A stretch of 6,162 nt of DNA from JANXVY01 sp038329675 (lineage in GTDB: Bacteria > Pseudomonadota > Alphaproteobacteria > Rhizobiales > Hyphomicrobiaceae): positions 1 through 6,162 of the forward strand of contig JBBQNE010000164.1 in NCBI GenBank assembly GCA_038329675.1. Reading direction: 5' to 3'. The notes beneath the pieces are model-generated. The model did not search any database and was not told where the DNA came from. It saw nothing but the letters and a program-made list of their open reading frames with translations. The position numbers and the translations under genes were made by a program. Position 1 is the first letter of the stretch. Every line of letters starts with the position of its first letter. Positions 1-5,866 of this stretch are shown piece after piece.

Positions 1-1777
1 CACCAAAGCCCGACACGCCGTGCAAGTCAGCTACCGTCTTTGGTCGCTTCTCGGCCAGCTCGATGAGCGTCTTGTCGTGGGCTACCACGAACGGCGGCAC
101 ACCTGCTGCTTGTGACAGCCGAGACCGGGTCACCCGCAACATCGCATACAACTCGCCGTGCTCCGCAACGGCGGCTCCCCCCGGCGGGCCTTTGCCAGTC
201 GATTTGCCTCGACGTTTGCGGGCGCCAGCCAAGCCGCCACCGACCACCTCAACGTGCTCACGGACGACGAATGTTTCTTCGCCGCGCAACAATGGCCGCG
301 CGCGGTCAGTCAGCGCCAAAGTCGCGTATCCTTCGCCGTCGGGCTCGAGGTGTCCAGCCGACGTCAGCTGCCGGAACACAGCCTTCCAATACGTCTCGCT
401 TTCGCCGGCTCCGATGCCAAAGACTGGCAGTTTATCGTGCTCATTGCGGACGATCCGCTCATCGTGCTCGCCGCGCAGCACCTGCACCACATACTGCGCA
501 CCGAACCGCTGTCCCGTCCGGTAAACCGCTGACAGCGCCTTACGGGCCGCATCCGTCGCATCGACGGTCCGCGGAGGGTTGAGGCAGTTGTCGCAATTCC
601 CGCAAGGTTGGCTGCCGGTCTCGCTAAAATATGACAGCAGCGCTTGCCGTCGACACGTCGCCATCTCGGCCAACCCGATCAGCTTGTCGAGTTTGCCGCG
701 CTGGGCGATCTTGAACGCTTCGCTGCCCTCAGACTGCGCAATCCACTGGCGCAGCTGAATGACGTCTTGAAGTCCATAAGCCATCCATGCGTCAGCTGGA
801 TCGCCATCGCGGCCCGCCCGCCCGGTCTCCTGGTAGTAGGCTTCGATCGATTTTGGCAGGTTAAGGTGGGCGACGAAGCGAACGTCAGGCTTATCGATCC
901 CCATCCCGAAGGCGATTGTGGCGACGACGATGAGCCCGTCTTCCGACAGGAAACGCTCCTGCGTCCGGGCCCGCAGCGCCGCATCTAGGCCGGCATGGTA
1001 GGGGAGCGCCTTGCGTCCCTTCCGCTCGAGCCAGGCAGCCGTTTCGTCGACGGACTTGCGCGACAAGCAATACACGACGCCAGCGCTGGTTGGATGCTCG
1101 CGCTCGATGAAGGCCCACAGCCGCTCCCTCGTGCCGCCGCTGCCAGCCTCCGCAATCGTGTAGCGGATGTTTGGCCGGTCAAAGCTCGACACAAACCGGG
1201 CGGCGCCCTCGAGCCGCAGTTCAGTCGCGATTTCTTTGCGCGTGCGCTCATCGGCCGTTGCCGTCAGCGCGACACGCGGCACGGCTGGAAACCGCTCGGC
1301 CAGGATTTTGAGCTGGCGATATTCGGGCCGGAAATCGTGCCCCCACTGGGATACGCAATGCGCTTCATCAATCGCAAACAGCGAGATCGCCGCGCGCAAA
1401 ATCAGCCCGAGCGTGCGTTCTTGGACGAGGCGCTCGGGCGCGACATAGAGCAAATCGAGGTTGCCGGTGACGAGCTCCCATTCGACGCGCTCTTGGGCCT
1501 GTCGGTCGAGCGTCGAATTGAGGAAGGCGGCCCGGACGCCGTTTTCGCGCAACGCCGTGACCTGGTCCTGCATCAGCGCGATCAGCGGGGAAACAACGAT
1601 ACCGGTGCCGTGTCGGACGAGCGCTGGGATCTGGTAGCAAAGCGATTTGCCGCCGCCCGTGGGCATCAGCACGAGGGCATCGTTGCCCGAGATCAGTGTT
1701 TCTATAATCGCGGATTGATGGCCACGAAACGAGGCATATCCAAACACGCGGTCTAAGACTTCGTGTGCTTCGCGCAT
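1..1777 (-). CDS. recQ: ATP-dependent DNA helicase RecQ (partial, C-terminus beyond left edge)
   Basis: This is a superfamily 2 3'-5' DNA helicase acting in recombinational repair and stalled-fork processing in the cytoplasm. The frame is open from the ATG at 1777 to base 1, giving 592 codons against about 600-620 for the family, so only the end of the HRDC domain is missing. Visible in order: motif 0 (FGYASFRGHQ, residues about 20-29); Walker A PTGGGKS at 39-45; DEAH at 137-140, followed by the aromatic-rich loop CVSQWGHDF; FDRPNI; motif VI QETGRAGRDG from 316; a zinc-binding set Cys375, Cys392, Cys395 and Cys398; then a winged-helix RQC region and an HRDC start (LAEKRPKTVADL) at the edge. 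All motifs lie in one frame with no frameshift. The start at 1777 is chosen for a GAGG five bases upstream and because homology begins soon after; the frame stays open to 2041. Identity is near certain and the start is less so. Confidence 0.96.
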   Translation of the reverse strand, partial: MREAHEVLDRVFGYASFRGHQSAIIETLISGNDALVLMPTGGGKSLCYQIPALVRHGTGIVVSPLIALMQDQVTALRENGVRAAFLNSTLDRQAQERVEWELVTGNLDLLYVAPERLVQERTLGLILRAAISLFAIDEAHCVSQWGHDFRPEYRQLKILAERFPAVPRVALTATADERTRKEIATELRLEGAARFVSSFDRPNIRYTIAEAGSGGTRERLWAFIEREHPTSAGVVYCLSRKSVDETAAWLERKGRKALPYHAGLDAALRARTQERFLSEDGLIVVATIAFGMGIDKPDVRFVAHLNLPKSIEAYYQETGRAGRDGDPADAWMAYGLQDVIQLRQWIAQSEGSEAFKIAQRGKLDKLIGLAEMATCRRQALLSYFSETGSQPCGNCDNCLNPPRTVDATDAARKALSAVYRTGQRFGAQYVVQVLRGEHDERIVRNEHDKLPVFGIGAGESETYWKAVFRQLTSAGHLEPDGEGYATLALTDRARPLLRGEETFVVREHVEVVGGGLAGARKRRGKSTGKGPPGGAAVAEHGELYAMLRVTRSRLSQAAGVPPFVVAHDKTLIELAEKRPKTVADLHGVSGFG

Positions 1778-1782
1778 CTGCG

Positions 1783-1786
1783 CCTC
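1783..1786 (-). promoter_or_regulatory. Shine-Dalgarno of recQ
   Basis: GAGG on the minus strand ends five bases before the ATG at 1777. The other in-frame starts, GTG at 1846, ATG at 1996 and ATG at 2041, have no comparable purine-rich site, so this motif decides the start. Confidence 0.5.
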
Positions 1787-1881
1787 GAAGTCCCTTGGCT
1801 CGGCGCGATTTAACTCTGTCTGTTGAGCTTTTCTTGGGTGTTGCACATTTGGCCCAGCCGCCGCAACGGCGTGCGGCCCGG

Positions 1882-1924
1882 TCTGGTGACGCCCGTTCTG
1901 GGTTAGCGCTTTCTGGTGACGCCC
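1882..1924. repeat. Two 13-bp direct repeats, 30-bp period
   Basis: TCTGGTGACGCCC occurs at 1882-1894 and again at 1912-1924, exactly 30 bp apart. In the possible upstream extension of recQ this becomes a ten-codon period, with Gly-Arg-His-Gln repeated. Whether it is an operator-like repeat or part of a coding extension cannot be told from the sequence. Confidence 0.55.
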
Positions 1925-2216
1925 TTGAACCGCCGCAGCGGTATCTGCTTTAGCAGCTCGACGCTTCAACTGTGATTTCAGCGCTATCGCCGCCATGGAT
2001 GCATCCGCAGGTTGCCTGCGAAACGCTAGCTCGATTCGCATTCATCGTGCGCGGCCGCGCAACGCGATCACGGCACGATCAAACCCCAAGGCCACACGCC
2101 GCTTAAGGCTTCCAGCCCGCGCAGGCTGGCAGGCTGTCGGCGTAACGCAATCTGTGATTGGTCACTGAAGCCGCTTCGCGCCGTGCGCAGTCTTTGTCGT
2201 GATCTAGCTTGGAAGT

Positions 2217-2243
2217 TTGGAGGCCTCGCCCAGAATTGAACTG
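2217..2243. repeat. 27-bp direct repeat, copy 1 (partner at 5415-5441)
   Basis: These 27 bases are identical and in the same orientation as 5415-5441. Identity runs from one base beyond the CCA end of the tRNA-Cys fragment through the acceptor strand and into the T arm. Beyond it copy 1 continues as tRNA sequence, whereas copy 2 does not. Confidence 0.9.
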
Positions 2244-2261
2244 GGGTACACGGATTTGCAA
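2218..2261 (-). repeat. 3' fragment of tRNA-Cys(GCA), attachment-site core beside the integrase gene
   Basis: Read on the minus strand this is the second half of a tRNA-Cys. It has the anticodon loop TTGCAAA (2261-2255, anticodon GCA at 2259-2257), anticodon-stem 3' strand TCCGT (2254-2250), a four-base variable loop, T arm CCCAG-TTCAATT-CTGGG (2245-2229), acceptor 3' strand CGAGGCC (2228-2222), discriminator T and an encoded CCA (2220-2218). Upstream of the anticodon loop the pairing strand would have to be ACGGA but is CCGAT, and no D arm or 5' acceptor GGCCTCG follows, so it cannot be a functional tRNA. Island-side sequence meets a 3' tRNA half here, as expected at a displaced end left by an integrase that crosses over at the anticodon loop. 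The integrase gene lies 90 bp away on the island side. The reading as attachment site is inference from this layout. Confidence 0.85.
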
Positions 2262-2286
2262 ATCGGTAGGCATGAGCATAGATCGT

Positions 2287-2340
2287 TGAAAATACATGAA
2301 AATAGACGTCAAGCGGGTGTTCTGTCCCTGTTTTTGTCCC
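2287..2340. repeat. Phased short direct repeats between tRNA fragment and int (candidate arm-type sites)
   Basis: TGAAAATA occurs at 2287-2294 and 2297-2304, one helical turn apart. TGTCCC occurs at 2323-2328 and 2335-2340, 12 bp apart. They lie between the presumed crossover site and the stop codon of the tyrosine recombinase, where arm-type integrase, excisionase or IHF sites are often found. The repeats are seen directly; their role as protein-binding sites is inference. Confidence 0.35.
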
Positions 2341-2352
2341 AACTCAGTGGAC

Positions 2353-3408
2353 CTATCCGGTTTCGCGGGCCCGCAACTCGCTGCGCCGCACTGCATCGTG
2401 CAACGCCTCCTTGCTGAGGAAGGCATAGTGCCGCTCTGTGACTAAGACGGACGAGTGACCGAGCCATTTGCTGACTTCCGTCATCGTGAGCTGATGGTCT
2501 TGCAGCAATCGGCAGCCGCAGGTTCGCCGCAGATCGTGCCATTCGACGTGTTCGTCGATCTTGGCCCGACGACAGGTTTTTTGAAGTGCTTCGTAGTTGG
2601 TCGGCGAACCTGCAGAGTATCGTTTGCCCGCTCCGGTAGCGAACACGAACGATGATGCTGGAGCTCTGCGCATCGCAGTCAATAGCCGGTGCGTCCGCTC
2701 AAGAAGGGGAACGACACGCGTTTTCGAGCTCTTTGCAACCTCGGCGCGGACACGGAGTTCGCGTTTACTCAAGTCGACATCCGACCAAAGTAACGAGAAC
2801 TGCTCTTCCTTGCGCAAGCCGGTGTCGATGGCAAAGATTATGGTCAGCCGCGTCTTGGGCGGGGCATGGGCGAGGATCGCACTTTCCTCGGCTGGGCTGA
2901 GATAACGCGTGCGGGGATCGCCCTCGCTGAGGCCGCGCTTGGCTCGCCCTCGAAGGAAAGGTTTGACGGGATTGTGTTTGACCCACTCCCACTCCTCCGC
3001 ACAGGAAAAGATGACCGACAGGCAAGCGAGATCGCGCCGGATCGACGACCCGCTGACCCGGTCTGCTCGTCGCTTTTGCTCTAACGCGCTGAGGTTGGCG
3101 GACGTGATGGCTTCCAAGGGCAAGCCATCGAAGGCTTCGAGTAGATGCTCCATGCTCACGACGTACCGCTTCGCACTTGCCGGCTTGAGGGTCTGAAAGT
3201 GTTCGAGTGCGAACCGTTCAGTGGCGTCGTTGAACGTGACGGCTGGGGCGTCGCCCCAGCGGCGCCCGTTCAGGTCTTGCCGAGCTTTGACAAGGCGCTC
3301 TTTAGCAGCTGCAAGGTTCTCTGTTTCGAGGGATCCCTCGAAATCCTGCCCCTTATGGCGTATCCTGTCCCACCAGACGCGGCCGCGCTTCTTGAGGTTC
3401 TTGGGCAT
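2353..3408 (-). CDS. Site-specific tyrosine recombinase (island/phage-type integrase)
   Basis: The 351-residue product has the normal length of a phage-type integrase and would catalyse strand exchange between the element and its tRNA-Cys target. The N-terminus (MPKNLKKRGRVWW, then a basic segment) matches the small DNA-binding domain of this family. A helical core-binding domain spans about residues 58-150. The catalytic domain carries Arg199 (TGLRKEEQ), a candidate Lys226 (AKSSKTRVV), His291 and Arg294 (WHDLRRT), His318 (LGHSS) and the nucleophile Tyr328 (ERHYAFL), so the active site looks complete. The ATG at 3408 is chosen because homology begins there; a GAGG lies 11 bases upstream. The frame is open 82 codons further, to a GTG at 3654, but that stretch looks like shadow of the HTH gene. 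The gene runs toward the tRNA-Cys fragment at 2218-2261, its likely target. Family is sure; subfamily and target are inference. Confidence 0.93.
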   Translation of the reverse strand: MPKNLKKRGRVWWDRIRHKGQDFEGSLETENLAAAKERLVKARQDLNGRRWGDAPAVTFNDATERFALEHFQTLKPASAKRYVVSMEHLLEAFDGLPLEAITSANLSALEQKRRADRVSGSSIRRDLACLSVIFSCAEEWEWVKHNPVKPFLRGRAKRGLSEGDPRTRYLSPAEESAILAHAPPKTRLTIIFAIDTGLRKEEQFSLLWSDVDLSKRELRVRAEVAKSSKTRVVPLLERTHRLLTAMRRAPASSFVFATGAGKRYSAGSPTNYEALQKTCRRAKIDEHVEWHDLRRTCGCRLLQDHQLTMTEVSKWLGHSSVLVTERHYAFLSKEALHDAVRRSELRARETG

Positions 3409-3617
3409 GGCGGGATTGGCCTCAACTGCTGTTGCCACCACGTTTCGAATGTCCACCAGTCGACAAAGTATAGCTTGCGACGGCCCAATCTCAAAGCTCT
3501 CGCACCTGGCACGTCCCCCCTCGTGATCCGGCGCTGCCAATATCGCGGGCTCATGTCGGTCGCGGCCGAAAGCGCCGAAACGCGGATGAGTACTTCCCTG
3601 TCTGATCCGCCGTCCAC
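3270..3617 (-). CDS. Small helix-turn-helix protein, excisionase/AlpA-like
   Basis: The core VLIRVSALSAATDMSPRYW, continued by QRRITRGDVPGARALRLGRR and KLYFVDWWTFETWW, matches the winged-helix layout of recombination-directionality (Xis/AlpA/MerR-like) proteins: a helix-turn-helix, a Gly-rich turn, a basic wing and an aromatic tail. Such proteins bind attachment-site arms and bias integrase toward excision, and some also regulate transcription. The gene is immediately upstream of the integrase gene on the same strand, which supports that role. The start is uncertain: GTG at 3617 gives 115 residues, and an upstream ATG at 3821 gives 183 but adds a stretch with no family resemblance. The last 46 codons or so (3270-3408) overlap the 5' end of int in another frame and show no homology of their own. 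Translational coupling with int is plausible. The HTH call is fairly firm; the excisionase role is inference. Confidence 0.68.
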   Translation of the reverse strand: MDGGSDREVLIRVSALSAATDMSPRYWQRRITRGDVPGARALRLGRRKLYFVDWWTFETWWQQQLRPIPPCPRTSRSAAASGGTGYAIRGRISRDPSKQRTLQLLKSALSKLGKT

Positions 3618-4050
3618 AAGTGGCGCGCCTGGTTGGTCTGGACGAGGTGTGCACGCCCGAGTTCCCTCTAAATTGGCGGCGAGAACAACCCGAGGTGCGG
3701 CAACCTCTATAGTGGGTAAAAACGACAATTGCGCGTGGTCAGCCGACAGCCTCGGCGTTCGGTTGCTCTTTCGCCGTTTGCGCGGCGTTCCGGACGTCGG
3801 CGAAACCGCATGCCGTTGCATGATTTGCGTCCATAGATCGACAGGTGCTGGTCAAATTCGTCGGACATATAGGCTGTTTGGCGCCCCCTGGCGTGTAGGG
3901 CTTCGTTCATGCGGTAACTTGATCTCGCATTGACGATTTTTGAGCCGATGCGTGCCGGTCTTTGAAACGTGCTGGGGTGATATGGGTCTGATAACTGCAG
4001 TTTAAGACGCAGCATAATTTTTCTTTTCCCTATTTGCGGTCGATGGCGCC

Positions 4051-4080
4051 AGTATCCAATAAAGCGATAGATCGTGACAA
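4051..4080 (-). promoter_or_regulatory. Candidate sigma-70 promoter reading toward the HTH-int pair
   Basis: On the minus strand TTGTCA (4080-4075) and GATACT (4056-4051) are separated by 18 bp, a fair match to a sigma-70 promoter. It points toward the HTH gene, whose start lies about 430 bp downstream. A 102-codon frame from ATG 4015 to 3707 lies between, but its composition (an Arg-rich tail, no recognisable domain) does not persuade me that it is a gene. Confidence 0.25.
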
Positions 4081-4471
4081 TTAGGAAACGCGGGAAAAAG
4101 CGGGAGTTGCAAGGAAGTCAGAGTAACTTTATCGCTGCAAAGCGCCACAATTGTCGAGCGCGGGCTCCGTACATCCTTTCAGGATGAAACTCACTCCGCC
4201 ATCCCCCTGGAGCCGTCGCCCCGCCCTTGAGCCCCCCCACCCGGGCGCGCCGCGACGGGGGAGTGGGGGAGGCCATCCCACTGGTGAGTCAGAGCGAGTT
4301 TTGGATCAGGGCGCGGATCTTTGTGTTTGCGTTCAAAGCTGCCACTGATGGCACAGCTGTCCAGCTGCAATTGCAACGTTGAATGTCACAGGATGTGATA
4401 GATTTGGTCAATCCGAGAATGAAATGGTTTGCTTGGCGTGTTCTTGCGCCACGGGGGCGTTACCCGGAGGG

Positions 4472-4555
4472 CCGAGACCCGCCTTCGGGGCTCGGTCGTG
4501 CTGGCCGCCTTCGGGCAGCACGATAGCACCCGGTCGCGGCCCCCTTAGGCCGCGA
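4472..4555. repeat. Three consecutive GC-rich hairpins sharing a CCTT loop
   Basis: Hairpin 1 (4472-4495): outer stem CCGAG / CTCGG, an A-G mismatch, inner stem CCCG / CGGG, loop CCTT. Hairpin 2 (4496-4523) abuts it: outer stem TCGTGCTG / CAGCACGA, a G-G mismatch, inner stem CCG / CGG, loop CCTT. Hairpin 3 (4534-4555): stem TCGCGGCC / GGCCGCGA, then C opposite A around loop CCTT. All three stems are GC-rich, differ in sequence, and keep the same loop with a mismatch below it. No T tract follows, so they are not simple terminators. They could be part of a structured RNA or a mosaic palindromic repeat. Hairpin geometry was read by eye; no folding energies were computed. Confidence 0.6.
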
Positions 4556-4766
4556 GGCGCCCGAGACTTCGACCGAACCTTTCCATCTGAAAAGAGAGCA
4601 CTCTTTGCTAGTGGTATTAGAGACATCCCGGCGTTGCCGAAAAACACCGAAATCGCGCTTCCGCTGAGTAACGTCAGAAGTCGCATTGATTGCAAAGACG
4701 AAATTCCACTCTTGACGTTTCGAGTAAATAAATAGCGCTTCGCTTTGGCCCGTGGTTGCGGACGTT

Positions 4767-4795
4767 GACGCCACAAATTGGCGTCGTTCTTTTAT
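4767..4795 (+). terminator. Intrinsic terminator-like hairpin
   Basis: GACGCC (4767-4772) and GGCGTC (4780-4785) form a perfect 6-bp stem around loop ACAAATT, followed by a T-rich run (TTCTTTTAT, 4787-4795). This has the form of a rho-independent terminator for a plus-strand transcript. The only candidate transcript upstream is the hairpin-bearing stretch at about 4380-4740. Confidence 0.4.
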
Positions 4796-5414
4796 CTCGA
4801 TGTCCAAATACGACCTGAAAACTTCCCGCTTGTTCCTGACGCAAATACAACACCGACATAAGACGTTACAAATACGTACGCAGAAAATATCCCAAAAAGA
4901 GGCGCAGCAACGTATGATCCGCCTTCCGCCTTCGACATGTGCTCAGGGTTGGCGCGATGAGTCCAACACTGGCGCGCCGTGAAATGTCACGTAGGCGGGG
5001 TACGGAAAGCGGCTGCGATAGTAGCGATCTGGGCCGAAGCCGCGGCGTTGCAAACCTGACACTGTGCAGTATCGTGCGCGACAAGACCGACTGCGGCGGC
5101 GCTGCGCCTTCAGGCGCGTTGTACCTTACGGTCAGAACGATCAGAAACCGTCTAGCCAACAAACAGAACGCCCCGACCGTTGCATGGGCAATGGTGTGGA
5201 GGCAAACCCCCCGAAGCCGACCGTGCGGGAGTCGCGGTTCGACTGCACTGTTCAATGGCAGTTGGTTCTCTCGCGAAGCCAAAACTGGCCGAGCCTCCGC
5301 GCGAATGTCGTCCCCCGTGCGAACAAGACACGACCACTGTCCCAACACCAGAGACGCGCTGGACGCGCCTGTCGCGACAAGCGCGTCGGCCATCACCGAT
5401 TTTATTGAGAAAAA

Positions 5415-5441
5415 TTGGAGGCCTCGCCCAGAATTGAACTG
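5415..5441 (-). repeat. Second tRNA-Cys 3' fragment (direct repeat copy 2), T arm to CCA
   Basis: The minus strand carries the T loop TTCAATT, T-stem 3' strand CTGGG, acceptor strand CGAGGCC, T and CCA, identical to the copy at 2217-2243 and in the same orientation. Before the T loop the match stops inside the 5' T stem (CAG kept, then ATA in place of CCC), so the breakpoint is about 20 bp nearer the 3' end than in copy 1. The minus strand continues past CCA with a T-rich run, as often follows a tRNA gene. This fits a displaced 3' end left by a second integrase that crosses over in the T arm. No integrase for that element is in the window. Confidence 0.8.
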
Positions 5442-5487
5442 TATTGATTTAATTTCCAAAAATAGATTAATCTTCACCAGCCACCTG

Positions 5488-5649
5488 TTAGCCTACCAAA
5501 CCAACGCCGTTAGACGCTGGTTCGTAGTCTCGCTTGTCGGAGCCGTCCTGCACGATCCGTAACCGGTCCGGCGCTACTGGGCGGATGAGCGCAAAGGCTT
5601 CATCCAGCGTGCCTGTGGTCCAGGTCTGCCGCTCAGCCGCCGACGTCAC
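5488..5649 (-). pseudogene. C-terminal remnant of an SRAP (YedK/HMCES-type) SOS-associated protein
   Basis: The minus-strand frame reads ...WTTGTLDEAFALIRPVAPD then RLRIVQDGSDKRDYE before a TAA at 5490-5488. It resembles the end of the alphaproteobacterial SRAP type, where a W-x-x-A-x-(W/L)-DEA-x-ALxRPLPDD-x-L-x-IV-x-x-G-x-DKED-like tail follows the catalytic core. Intact SRAP proteins (about 200-250 residues) cross-link to abasic sites in single-stranded DNA through the cysteine after the initiator Met. Here a TAG at 5652-5650 cuts the frame after only 53 codons, and no upstream SRAP sequence was recognised in other frames, so Cys2 and the fold are gone and it must be inactive. A GTG at 5649 could start a 53-residue product by chance. 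The family assignment rests on recalled motif similarity only. Confidence 0.5.
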
Positions 5650-5866
5650 CTAAACGACACCCTGTTGAAATCATCCGCAAAATGCGCTAATCGAAAACTT
5701 GCATGAAGATCGGGTGCATTAGTGCATCGCGAGCCAACCGACCAGCCCCTGGCACGGTGGATCCTCAACTGAGGCATGCGGCTCCATTGGAGCAAACGAA
5801 GGAGGCAAGCATTTCCACAATACTACTCCTAAAGGTTCAGCGCGCACTCGCGTCTAGCGCCTTGGC
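5650..5866. other. Spacer between two gene remnants
   Basis: Nothing recognisable lies here. On the minus strand an AGGAG precedes a GTG by seven bases near 5826, but the frame ends after about 17 codons. TGCAT occurs three times between 5700 and 5727 without a clear pattern. Confidence 0.4.

Larger units (their letters stand above)
1778..2216. other. recQ upstream region, no independent gene seen
   Basis: No convincing gene lies here. On the minus strand the recQ frame stays open up to a TGA at 2042-2044, so an N-terminal extension of up to 88 residues is formally possible. Its composition is low-complexity, rich in Ala, Gln and His, with no known domain. A 6-bp hairpin, CCAGCC / GGCTGG with loop CGCGCA, sits at 2112-2129 without a T tract. 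I could not identify a convincing recQ promoter. Confidence 0.5.
3618..5414. other. Gene-poor interior of the 3.2-kb repeat-bounded unit
   Basis: I find no recognisable protein here in any frame. Open frames exist on both strands (for example minus 3707-4015, minus 4408-4776, plus 4939-5562 and minus 4866-5477), but they overlap one another, lack domains and have erratic composition. Visible structure: a 6-bp stem CATCCT / AGGATG with loop TTC at 4172-4186; an inverted pair CCCCCAC / GTGGGGG at 4234-4240 and 4263-4269; three hairpins at 4472-4555; a perfect stem AAAGAG / CTCTTT with loop AGCA at 4591-4606; and a terminator-like hairpin at 4767-4795. CAAATAC occurs three times in an AT-richer patch (4805, 4842 and 4869). 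The stretch could be decayed cargo, an untranslated RNA, or a repeated intergenic element of the genome. Confidence 0.5.

Noticed and set aside
995..1756. 253-codon plus-strand open frame, with smaller ones at 63-532 and 644-988
   Set aside because: All are antisense shadows of recQ, whose minus-strand frame carries every helicase motif in order.
2218..2293. Functional tRNA-Cys gene
   Set aside because: The 5' acceptor strand, D arm and anticodon-stem 5' strand are absent, so no cloverleaf can form.
2103..2426. 107-codon minus-strand frame across the tRNA fragment
   Set aside because: It overlaps the end of int and runs through the tRNA-Cys piece; tRNA genes commonly give such spurious frames.
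3706..3711. TATAGA on the minus strand as a -10 box for the HTH gene
   Set aside because: The only -35-like hexamer, TTGTCG at 3728-3723, is 11 bp away, too close for sigma-70.
3145..3933. 262-codon plus-strand open frame
   Set aside because: It is antisense to the start of int and the HTH gene and shows no domain.
4408..4776. 122-codon minus-strand frame with a hydrophobic stretch in the middle
   Set aside because: It runs straight through the three hairpins and has no recognisable family. The opposite strand is equally open, so coding is not supported.
4866..5562. Overlapping frames of about 200 codons on both strands
   Set aside because: Both run into the second tRNA-Cys fragment, have no domains and contradict each other. 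High GC explains the open frames.
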